This document shows, in pieces, positions 1-5,727 of a DNA stretch of 17,984 bases. Source of the DNA: a bacterium (GTDB lineage: Bacteria; JAMCPX01). Each line of letters opens with the position of its first letter. The stretch's first letter is position 1. Below the pieces are notes generated by a model. The model saw nothing but the letters and a program-made list of their open reading frames with translations, was not told where the DNA came from and did no database searches. The translations under genes were made by a program, and so were the position numbers. The stretch covers positions 1 through 17,984 of the forward strand of contig JAJYLM010000031.1 in NCBI GenBank assembly GCA_021787655.1. The letters are read 5' to 3'.

Positions 1-2
1 CG

Positions 3-449
3 ACGGCAAACAAGACCTGGGCCGTTCTCTTTGTCCTGACGCTGGTCTTTGCGGCAGACACGGTCTTTTCCACACACCTCTCTCAAAACTATGCCGCATA
101 CCCGGCCGCTGCAATAGTACCTGTCCTCGCAGCAGTTGTCCTCGTCATGATAAGAGTTTCGACAGCGTCGTCGGCCCGCAGGGCGTTTTATCTTTCCTGC
201 GTAACCATCGTGCTCCTCATGGCTGCTGTCGTGACGGGGCTTTACCCGAACCTCATCCCATCGGACCTCGATCCTGCGTACAGCCTCACGATATTCAATT
301 CCTCGTCAGGCGCCTATACCCTGAAGATCATGACGATTGTGGCTGCGATTTTCGTGCCGGTGGTCATCATCTACCAGGCATGGGTATACCGGATCTTCAG
401 GAAAGGCAGTTCGGACGATGGAGCTCTGGACGATAGGGACACCTATTAG
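3..449 (+). CDS. cydB: Cytochrome bd ubiquinol oxidase subunit II, 3' part
   Basis: This is the C-terminal 148 residues of a multi-spanning membrane protein whose 5' end lies outside the window; the reading frame is open from base 3. The ending matches CydB: a hydrophobic helix, then an L-Y-P-N-L-I-P-S stretch, an S-L-T-I-F-N-S-S-S-G segment, and a last helix containing V-P-V-V-I-I-Y-Q. In the known family CydB pairs with CydA to form cytochrome bd, a high-affinity quinol:O2 oxidoreductase of the cytoplasmic membrane. At least three further hydrophobic helices are visible (about residues 5-20, 34-50 and 60-80 of the fragment). The tail is short, charged and cytoplasmic-looking. The stop codon overlaps the stop of the convergent dapL gene, so there is no room for a terminator between them. 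CydA would be expected upstream but cannot be seen. Confidence 0.87.
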   Translation, partial: TANKTWAVLFVLTLVFAADTVFSTHLSQNYAAYPAAAIVPVLAAVVLVMIRVSTASSARRAFYLSCVTIVLLMAAVVTGLYPNLIPSDLDPAYSLTIFNSSSGAYTLKIMTIVAAIFVPVVIIYQAWVYRIFRKGSSDDGALDDRDTY

Positions 450-1615
450 CTCCGTGCGACGACCTTTGCGATGCGCTCGCACGCCTGCGCTATCTGGTCC
501 TCCCTGGTGGTCACGGATATTCTGAAGAAGCCTTCGCCGGCTTTGCCGAACCCGACTCCCGGCGAGACGACGATACCGGCCTCCTGTATCAGTTTCATCG
601 TGAACGACGTCGAGTCCATGGTGCCGGGGAGCCTGGTCCAGATGTAAAAAGTCGCGTTCCCGTTGTACGGTTCAAGACCTGCAGCTGAGAGCGCCGATGT
701 TACCATGCGGACACGCCTGCTGTAGATCGTTCTGAGCGGACCCGTGAGCGTGTCACCGAGGGTCAATGCTTTGATGCCGGCCCACTGCACTGCCTGGAAG
801 ACGCCGGAGTCGATGTTCGTTTTTATTGTACCGAGGCCTGCGATCAGGTCGTCATTGCCGCAGGCGAACCCAATCCTCCATCCCGTCATGCTGAATGTTT
901 TCGAAAGGGAATGGAACTCTATGGCGACATCCATGGCCCCCGGATACTCGAGGATGGAGTGGGTTTTTTCCCCGAAATAGATCTCCGAGTATGCTGCGTC
1001 GTGAGCGATGATGATATTATGCGCCTTTGCAAAGGCGATGACCTTTTCGAAAAAAGCACGATCAGCGGTTGCCGATGTCGGGTTGTTCGGATAATTGATG
1101 AACAGCAGTTTTGCTTTCGCGAGTATGTGTTCGGGGATGCTGTCGAGCCGGGGCATGAAATTGTTCTCCCGCGTCAGGGGCAGGGCGTACGGCGTTCCGC
1201 CTGCGAAGATGGTGGAAGCAAAGTAAATGGGATACCCCGGTTCCGTGTACAGGACAATGTCTCCGGGGTTGATGAAGGCCAGGGGAAAGTGTGCAATGCC
1301 TTCCTTGGAGCCAATCAGGGAAAGCACCTGTTTCTTGTAGTCCAGCCGGACACCGAACCGTTTGTGGAACCAGTCTGCAGCAACCTCCCTGAACCGGTCC
1401 ATACCGGAGTACGAAGGATAGATATGGTTCGAAGGGTCCTGGGCTGCGGATTGCAGTGCTTCGACGACTTCGCCGGATGTTGGCAGGTCCGGGTCCCCGA
1501 CACCGAGGTCTATGATGTCCCTGCCTGTGGCAATCTGTTCGGATTTGATCCTGTCGAGCTCTGCAAACAGGTATCGCGGCAGCATCTCCAGTCTTCCTGC
1601 ATATTTGAACGGCAT
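446..1615 (-). CDS. dapL: LL-diaminopimelate aminotransferase (fold-type I PLP enzyme)
   Basis: A 389-residue class I/II aminotransferase, close to the usual DapL length. It is expected to convert tetrahydrodipicolinate directly to LL-diaminopimelate using glutamate, supplying lysine and peptidoglycan synthesis. Visible motifs are L-G-V-G-D-P-D-L-P (residues 37-45), S-L-I-G-S-K-E-G-I-A-H (99-109), N-Y-P-N-N-P-T (174-180), H-D-A-A-Y (205-209) and the PLP lysine K239 in S-L-S-K-T-F-S-M-T-G-W-R. The S-K-E-G-I segment and N-terminal motif favour DapL over a generic aspartate aminotransferase. I chose the ATG at 1615 rather than the upstream in-frame ATG at 1666 because an AAGGAG-like ribosome site sits about 7 bases before it and the protein then begins like the family. 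The meso-DAP type MurE further along the window agrees with this function. Another aminotransferase specificity cannot be excluded by eye. Confidence 0.8.
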   Translation of the reverse strand: MPFKYAGRLEMLPRYLFAELDRIKSEQIATGRDIIDLGVGDPDLPTSGEVVEALQSAAQDPSNHIYPSYSGMDRFREVAADWFHKRFGVRLDYKKQVLSLIGSKEGIAHFPLAFINPGDIVLYTEPGYPIYFASTIFAGGTPYALPLTRENNFMPRLDSIPEHILAKAKLLFINYPNNPTSATADRAFFEKVIAFAKAHNIIIAHDAAYSEIYFGEKTHSILEYPGAMDVAIEFHSLSKTFSMTGWRIGFACGNDDLIAGLGTIKTNIDSGVFQAVQWAGIKALTLGDTLTGPLRTIYSRRVRMVTSALSAAGLEPYNGNATFYIWTRLPGTMDSTSFTMKLIQEAGIVVSPGVGFGKAGEGFFRISVTTREDQIAQACERIAKVVARS

Positions 1616-1647
1616 GTCAGTCTCCTTCTCTTCCGTGGTTAAGGTGC

Positions 1648-1676
1648 TGTATAAAAGATTGTTCAAAAAAAAGCAA
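1648..1676 (-). promoter_or_regulatory. Possible sigma-70 promoter for dapL
   Basis: Reading the minus strand, TTGCTT (1676-1671) is followed after 17 bases by TATACA (1653-1648), leaving a leader of roughly 25 bases to the dapL start. The -35 match is only partial, but the AT-rich tract between the divergent genes at 1650-1677 makes this the best candidate in the gap. Confidence 0.35.
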
Positions 1677-1730
1677 ACAGACGTGCCGGCGATGTCTTGA
1701 TTTCAGCGGGGGGTTCGGATAGCATGAGGT

Positions 1731-1970
1731 ATGGGTGAATTTCAGAACATGGGAAAACTGCTGATCGTCGCGGGCGCCATAATTATCGCTCTTGGTATTA
1801 TTCTCGTGCTCTCCGGCAGGACGACCGTGCCATGGTTCGGCAGGCTTCCCGGTGACATCTTGGTGAAAGGAAAAAATTATACGTTCTTTTTTCCCGTGAC
1901 GAGCGGCATCCTCGTCAGCATTCTGCTCAGCCTGCTTTTTTACCTGGCTTCCCTGTTTTTCAGAAAATAA
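1731..1970 (+). CDS. Small DUF2905-family membrane protein
   Basis: A 79-residue protein with two hydrophobic helices (about residues 8-27 and 53-75) separated by a polar loop holding P-W-F-G-R-L-P-G-D-I-L-V-K-G-K-N-Y-T-F-F-F-P. This loop is the hallmark of the DUF2905 family, whose members are 65-80 residues and have no established function. The start is uncertain. ATG 1731 has a GAGG only one base away, while ATG 1749 gives M-G-K-L-L-I-V, the typical family N-terminus, with a weak ribosome site. The gene lies between the divergent dapL and the co-oriented DsrE gene, and nothing around it indicates a role. The identity as DUF2905 is fairly sure; function is unknown. Confidence 0.8.
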   Translation: MGEFQNMGKLLIVAGAIIIALGIILVLSGRTTVPWFGRLPGDILVKGKNYTFFFPVTSGILVSILLSLLFYLASLFFRK

Positions 1971-2049
1971 ATCACAGAGGACGTTTTGCAGTTCCTTTCC
2001 TTTTCTGAGGTACAAAATGTGCGGGAATACTTGTGCCGGCTATTGCACA

Positions 2050-2064
2050 GGGGTATGAAACCCC
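2050..2064 (+). repeat. Short hairpin upstream of the DsrE gene
   Basis: GGGGT (2050-2054) and ACCCC (2060-2064) are perfect reverse complements around a 5-base loop. The hairpin lies about 30 bases before the DsrE-family start and has no T tract, so it does not look like a terminator. It could affect the leader of the transcript or be chance. Confidence 0.25.
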
Positions 2065-2093
2065 CAGAGTACGAAAGAAGAAGAGGAGATACT

Positions 2094-2447
2094 ATGAAGT
2101 TGTTACTGGTTCTCAACGATCCGCCGTACGGCTCGGAAAAAACGTACAATGCCCTGCGTCTTGCCATGGCGGTTCAGAAGGCGGACTCCGCTGCTGCGCT
2201 GACCGTGTTTTTAATGGGCGATGCCGTTGTTTGTGCGCTGCCTGAGCAGTCGACACCGGACGGTTTTTACAATATTGAACGTATGCTCAAGTCCATCCTC
2301 AAGAAAGGCGGAACGATAAAAACGTGCATGACCTGTCTGAGTGTTCGGGGCATGCTCGAGACCAAGCTCATGGACGGAGCAGAACTCGGTACCATAGACC
2401 AGCTCGCCGAGCTGTCGCTTGCCGCGGATAAGGTTATTACCTTCTGA
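2094..2447 (+). CDS. DsrE/DsrF-like family protein
   Basis: A 117-residue soluble protein starting M-K-L-L-L-V-L-N-D-P-P-Y-G-S-E-K-T-Y-N-A-L-R, the characteristic first strand and helix of the DsrE fold, followed by V-F-L-M-G-D-A-V near residues 40-47. Near residue 80 it has T-C-M-T-C-L-S-V-R-G, with two cysteines in a C-x-x-C arrangement, at the position where DsrE-like proteins carry their conserved cysteine. Some family members relay persulfide sulfur (DsrE, TusD) and others have no known role. The ATG at 2094 is preferred over an earlier in-frame start because a clear AGGAG lies about 6 bases upstream. The neighbouring sufS-sufU operon is convergent, not co-transcribed, so a link to sulfur trafficking is only suggestive. 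Partner genes (DsrF/DsrH or TusBC) are absent here. Confidence 0.78.
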   Translation: MKLLLVLNDPPYGSEKTYNALRLAMAVQKADSAAALTVFLMGDAVVCALPEQSTPDGFYNIERMLKSILKKGGTIKTCMTCLSVRGMLETKLMDGAELGTIDQLAELSLAADKVITF

Positions 2448-2481
2448 TCAAACGATCAGCGCAGGACTCAGTCCGGCGCTG
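2444..2481. terminator. Tandem hairpins at a convergent gene junction
   Basis: Two adjacent inverted repeats fill the junction between the DsrE-family gene and thiE. The first is CTGATC (2444-2449) with GATCAG (2454-2459) around a 4-base loop. The second pairs CAGCGC-A-GGACT (2457-2468) with AGTCC-G-GCGCTG (2470-2481), eleven paired bases with one mismatch. They overlap both stop codons and share three bases, so only one can fully form at a time. Neither side has a proper T tract, so termination in both directions is an inference. Confidence 0.45.
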
Positions 2482-3097
2482 ACCAGGCACGCACGAATTC
2501 CGCACCAGTGCGTTGCGGGTCCGGTGTATTCAGGATGGCCGATATGACTGCAGCCCCGTGGATATCATATGCCTTGAGTTCGGCGAGCCTGTCCAGCGTG
2601 ATGCCCCCGATTGCATAAACAGGAATGCCCGACCTGCGGGCTATGGCCGCGAGCATGGCCGATCCGATGAAGGTGCTGTCCTGCTTGGTCGACGTCGGGA
2701 AGACGGCACCAGCACCGAGATAGTCCGCACCGTCCGCCTGTGCTGCTGCTGCCTCGGCTTCGGTCCGTACAGATACACCGATTATTTTGCCGGGAAGGTA
2801 CTTCTTTGCGATCGCGGCAGGCATGTCGTCCTGACCAACATGGATGCCGTCCGCATCGACCGCGAGTGCAACGTCGATCCTGTCATTGACGATGAACAAT
2901 GCCCCGGCCTGCTTGCACAGCTGCTTGATCTGCAGTGCCTCGTTGTACTGGGTCCTGGTCGGGGCATCTTTTTCCCGGTACTGAATGATCCTGATGCCGG
3001 CCCCGAGCAGGATGCGTGCGGACTGCTCGTGCGAAGTCCCGAAGTCACGGGACGTGATACCGTAGATGCCGCGCGGCAGGGATGGTTTTTGCTGCAT
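2468..3097 (-). CDS. thiE: Thiamine-phosphate synthase
   Basis: A 209-residue TIM-barrel enzyme, the normal length for ThiE. It condenses hydroxymethylpyrimidine diphosphate with hydroxyethylthiazole phosphate to give thiamine phosphate. The family signatures are clear: Q-Y-R-E-K (residues 39-43), N-D-R (71-73), G-I-H-V-G-Q-D-D (84-91), G-V-S-V-R-T (107-112), G-A-G-A-V-F-P-T-S-T-K (128-138) and A-I-G-G-I (162-166). The start at 3097 lies four bases after the thiM stop and has no strong ribosome site, suggesting translational coupling. A longer in-frame ATG at 3142 inside thiM is less likely, because it adds a non-family N-terminus and also lacks a ribosome site. It is the last gene of the suf-thi operon. 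Usually the pyrimidine partner needs ThiC and ThiD, which are not in this window. Confidence 0.92.
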   Translation of the reverse strand: MQQKPSLPRGIYGITSRDFGTSHEQSARILLGAGIRIIQYREKDAPTRTQYNEALQIKQLCKQAGALFIVNDRIDVALAVDADGIHVGQDDMPAAIAKKYLPGKIIGVSVRTEAEAAAAQADGADYLGAGAVFPTSTKQDSTFIGSAMLAAIARRSGIPVYAIGGITLDRLAELKAYDIHGAAVISAILNTPDPQRTGAEFVRAWSAPD

Positions 3098-3101
3098 ACG
3101 G

Positions 3102-3890
3102 TCAGCGGACAGTAACGTCGGCGAGCCGGTACGCTTCCTCATTCAGCTGCGCTATTTCGTCGATCAGCGCAGTCATGAAACTGCCGGGGAGCTTGGTACG
3201 CGCCGCGGCTTTCTCGCCGGCTATTTCGAAGGAGACAAGTCCTTCGACCGATGCAGCGAACGGATCGCTGTTCACCGCCATGAAACTGGCGATAACGGAT
3301 CCCAGCATGCAGCCCGCGCCCGTAATGCGGGAGAACAGGTCTGTCCCGTTTTTCACCGTTGCGGATTGGCTGCCGTTTGAAATAAAATCCTCGCGTCCGG
3401 TGATGACCGCGGTCAGCCCGTACTCCTGAGCAAGTGCAGCGGCTGTCCCGGGTCCGGCCGAGGTCGTTGAATCGACGCCTTTGACCAGGACCTTTTCGCC
3501 CGCCAGGGACTGCATTTCTCCCGCGTTGCCCTTGAGCACCGTCACCTTCACTTCCTTTAAAATCCTCTTCGCTGTTTCCGTCCTGTACTTCGTTGCTCCT
3601 GCGCCGACGGGGTCCAGAAGGACCGGAACATTCTTTTTATTCGCCATTTTCCCGGCAGCGAGCATTGATTCAATCCATGCGTCGCTCAGGGTGCCGATAT
3701 TGATGTACAGCACCTGTGCGAGTGAAACCATGTCCTCGACTTCGGGCCTGGCGTGTGCCATGACCGGCGAAGCACCGAGGGAAAGGGTAATATTCGCGCT
3801 GATGTTCATGACCACGTAGTTCGTTATGTGATGTACCAGGGGTTTTGCCTGTCTGAGTTTTGCAAGATCTCCCGCGTAATCTATCTTCAT
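3102..3890 (-). CDS. thiM: Hydroxyethylthiazole kinase
   Basis: A 262-residue ribokinase-like enzyme that phosphorylates 4-methyl-5-(2-hydroxyethyl)thiazole, the salvage entry to the thiazole half of thiamine. Signatures are L-V-H-H-I-T-N-Y-V-V-M-N (residues 18-29), L-L-D-P-V-G-A-G-A (91-99), K-G-N-A-G-E (120-125) and T-G-A-G-C-M-L-G (190-197), with C194 in the place of the family's active-site cysteine. The ATG at 3890 is preceded by GGAG at good spacing. An upstream in-frame ATG at 3944 would run into sufU and is rejected. It sits 16 bases after sufU and four bases before thiE, so it is very probably co-transcribed with both. No TPP riboswitch fits in that gap, which is unusual for a thi gene. 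Confidence 0.93.
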   Translation of the reverse strand: MKIDYAGDLAKLRQAKPLVHHITNYVVMNISANITLSLGASPVMAHARPEVEDMVSLAQVLYINIGTLSDAWIESMLAAGKMANKKNVPVLLDPVGAGATKYRTETAKRILKEVKVTVLKGNAGEMQSLAGEKVLVKGVDSTTSAGPGTAAALAQEYGLTAVITGREDFISNGSQSATVKNGTDLFSRITGAGCMLGSVIASFMAVNSDPFAASVEGLVSFEIAGEKAAARTKLPGSFMTALIDEIAQLNEEAYRLADVTVR

Positions 3891-3906
3891 TCGATCTCCT
3901 TGTGCA

Positions 3907-4329
3907 TTATTTTTTTTGCTGCAGTGCCTGGTCCAGGACAGCAACGCTCAGGCTCGCGCATTTCACGCGTGCAGGGTATTTCTTCACGTCCGAAAGTGCC
4001 TCGAGATCCCCGAGCAGCTCGGCATTGTATTCCCTTCCTGCGAGCATGCCTTTGTACTCGTCCATGATCGTTCTCGTTTCCTCGATGGTTTTCCCTTTGA
4101 TCGCCTCCGTTATGAGAGACGCAGCAGACTGGCTGATGGAACAGCCGTTCCCCGTGAACATGACGTTCTTGATCCTGTTTCCGTCGAACACGAGCTCCAT
4201 GGCGATTTCATCCCCGCAGAGGGGGTTGGAGCCGTCTGACGTTGCATCCGGGTGATCGATGTGTCCCTGGTTCTTGGGGTGCTGGTAGTGTTCGATGATA
4301 ATTTCTTTAAAGAGTTCTTCAAGCGACAT
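3907..4329 (-). CDS. sufU: SufU-type Fe-S assembly / sulfur acceptor protein
   Basis: A 140-residue IscU/NifU-N-like protein with the three conserved cysteines C38 (N-P-L-C-G-D), C63 (G-C-S-I-S-Q) and C124 (R-V-K-C-A-S-L), plus D40. The spacing from the second to the third cysteine is 61 residues. That is about 18 longer than in IscU and matches the insertion that marks SufU of Bacillus. In characterised Firmicutes SufU binds zinc and takes the persulfide from SufS. The gene overlaps the 3' end of sufS by 11 bases, which fits a partner relationship and translational coupling. The N-terminus (M-S-L-E-E-L-F-K-E-I-I-I-E-H-Y-Q-H-P-K-N) is that of the family. Whether it acts as scaffold or only as sulfur transferase cannot be decided from sequence. 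Confidence 0.9.
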   Translation of the reverse strand: MSLEELFKEIIIEHYQHPKNQGHIDHPDATSDGSNPLCGDEIAMELVFDGNRIKNVMFTGNGCSISQSAASLITEAIKGKTIEETRTIMDEYKGMLAGREYNAELLGDLEALSDVKKYPARVKCASLSVAVLDQALQQKK

Positions 4330-5548
4330 GACCGAATATCTCCTTTGCCTTCTTGAGTGCTTGCACGAGCAGATCGATTTCCTGCCTGGTGTTGTAGAAA
4401 TAAAAGCTTGCGCGCGCCATCGCGGACACGCCGCAGTCTATCATGAGCGGCTGGGCGCAGTGGTGTCCGGCACGGACGGCGATACCCTCACTGTCGAGTA
4501 TCGTGCCGATATCGTGGGAGTGGACACCCTTGATGTTGAAGGCGACGATCCCTCCCTTGTGGGCAGCATCAAGAGGGCCGTAGATATAAATGCCGGGGAC
4601 TGTTTTCATCTGTTCAAGGGCGTACACCGTGAGCTCCCGCTCGTAGGATTCAATGGCGTCCATCCCCGTCCTCTCGAGGTACTCGATTGCCGCCTTGAGT
4701 CCGATAGCGCCCTCGTAGTTCGGCGTCCCTGCCTCGAACTTCCAGGGAAGTTCGTTGTACACGACGCTGTCGAGGGTGACCCGCAGGATCATTTCACCGC
4801 CGCTGAGAAAGGGCTCCATGGATTCGAGGTGGGATTTTTTTGCGTACAGTGCGCCGATGCCCGTGGGTCCGAGCATCTTGTGTCCCGAGAGTGCGAAGAA
4901 ATCGCAGCCGATATCCTGAACATCGACCTTCATGTGGGGCGCGCTCTGGGCGCCGTCCACCACGGTCACCGCTCCATGCCGGTGTGCAAGGGACACGATC
5001 TCCCTGACCGGGTTGATGGTCCCGAACACGTTCGACATGTGGACGATCCCGACCAGTTTTGTTTTATCCGAAAGCATGGATCTGTATGCGTCCATGTCGA
5101 GCAGGCCGTCCTTCCTCGAGGGTACGATTTTGATAACGGCCCCCTTCCGCTGTGCGAGTCTGAACCACGGTACATAGTTGCTGTGGTGCTCCATGATGCT
5201 GACGATGATCTCGTCGCCGGCCTTGATGTTTGCCTCTCCCCAGGTGTACGCGATAAGGTTGAGAGCTTCACTGGCGTTGCGCGTAAATACGATCTCCTGC
5301 GTGCCCGCTGCATTGATGAACCTGCGGACAGCCTCCCTCGAGTCTTCGTACGCCTGCGTGGATTCCTCGGCGAGCAGGTACACGCCGCGGTGCACGTTGG
5401 CGTTGTAGCGCCGGTACAGGTCCGCAATGGCGTCGATGACGACCGAGGGCTTTTGTGTTGTGGCGGCGTTGTCGAGATACACGAGCCGCTTGTCCCTCAC
5501 GGTACGGGACAAAACCGGAAAATCTTTTCTGATACGTTCAATATCCAT
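4319..5548 (-). CDS. sufS: Cysteine desulfurase, SufS type
   Basis: A 409-residue group II cysteine desulfurase, the typical length. It removes sulfur from L-cysteine and forms an enzyme persulfide for Fe-S cluster and other sulfur pathways. Visible features are L-D-N-A-A-T-T-Q-K-P (residues 25-34), the N-V-H-R-G-V-Y segment (51-57), E-H-H-S-N-Y-V-P-W (120-128), D-G-A-Q-S-A-P-H (198-205), the PLP lysine K224 in S-G-H-K, and the active cysteine C364 in R-A-G-H-H-C-A-Q-P. The short R-A-G-H-H-C loop is the mark of SufS rather than IscS. The ATG at 5548 has GGAG about 7 bases upstream; an in-frame ATG at 5629 lies at the proposed -10 region and is rejected. It heads the sufS-sufU-thiM-thiE operon; SufB, SufC and SufD are not seen here. 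Confidence 0.93.
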   Translation of the reverse strand: MDIERIRKDFPVLSRTVRDKRLVYLDNAATTQKPSVVIDAIADLYRRYNANVHRGVYLLAEESTQAYEDSREAVRRFINAAGTQEIVFTRNASEALNLIAYTWGEANIKAGDEIIVSIMEHHSNYVPWFRLAQRKGAVIKIVPSRKDGLLDMDAYRSMLSDKTKLVGIVHMSNVFGTINPVREIVSLAHRHGAVTVVDGAQSAPHMKVDVQDIGCDFFALSGHKMLGPTGIGALYAKKSHLESMEPFLSGGEMILRVTLDSVVYNELPWKFEAGTPNYEGAIGLKAAIEYLERTGMDAIESYERELTVYALEQMKTVPGIYIYGPLDAAHKGGIVAFNIKGVHSHDIGTILDSEGIAVRAGHHCAQPLMIDCGVSAMARASFYFYNTRQEIDLLVQALKKAKEIFGHVA

Positions 5549-5580
5549 CTCTGTGCTCCATTTTTTATAATCAGGCAACT

Positions 5581-5611
5581 CTTCGAAGTTCACCCCGGGG
5601 GTTAACCGAAG
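5581..5611 (-). promoter_or_regulatory. Long palindrome in the sufS leader (operator or leader hairpin)
   Basis: GTTCACCCC (5588-5596) and GGGGTTAAC (5598-5606) are reverse complements except for one base, around a single central G. The arms are extended by CTTCG (5581-5585) and CGAAG (5607-5611), with two unpaired bases on one side. The element lies just downstream of the proposed start of transcription and about 35 bases before sufS. Its symmetry suits a dimeric regulator; as RNA it would also form a GC-rich hairpin. I do not recognise it as a known IscR- or Fur-type site. Confidence 0.5.
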
Positions 5612-5617
5612 TATTTT

Positions 5618-5646
5618 TATATAAAGCATTTTGGGTTTTAAATCAA
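5618..5646 (-). promoter_or_regulatory. Sigma-70-like promoter for the suf-thi operon
   Basis: On the minus strand TTGATT (5646-5641) and TATATA (5623-5618) are separated by exactly 17 bases. Transcription would start near 5611, giving a leader of about 60 bases before the sufS ATG. The spacing and the AT-rich context make it the best promoter in this intergenic region. Confidence 0.55.
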
Positions 5647-5727
5647 CAGGACTGCCGGCGTCCTGCCTTCGGCGCTCTGGAACAGCGGCGCGCGAATACC
5701 TATATTCAATGCAAAGGAGAGATCACT

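Noticed and set aside
911..1642. A 243-codon open frame on the plus strand opposite dapL
   Set aside because: It is antisense to a complete aminotransferase, with unordered Cys- and Val-rich sequence and no family motif.
1617..2015. A minus-strand open frame across the small membrane protein gene
   Set aside because: Its sequence is low in hydrophobic core and unlike any family I know, while the opposite strand encodes a recognisable DUF2905 protein.
4295..5605. A 436-codon open frame on the plus strand opposite sufS
   Set aside because: It mirrors sufS on the other strand, has no recognisable protein features, and sufS has full family motifs and a ribosome site. It is a codon-bias shadow.
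5678..5706. A plus-strand promoter for the MDR reductase (TGGAAC ... TATATT)
   Set aside because: The -10 is fair but the -35 matches poorly, so it is not listed as a feature.
5549..5727. A possible TPP or other riboswitch before sufS
   Set aside because: The leader after the predicted start is only about 60 bases, has one palindrome, and lacks the TPP core sequences.
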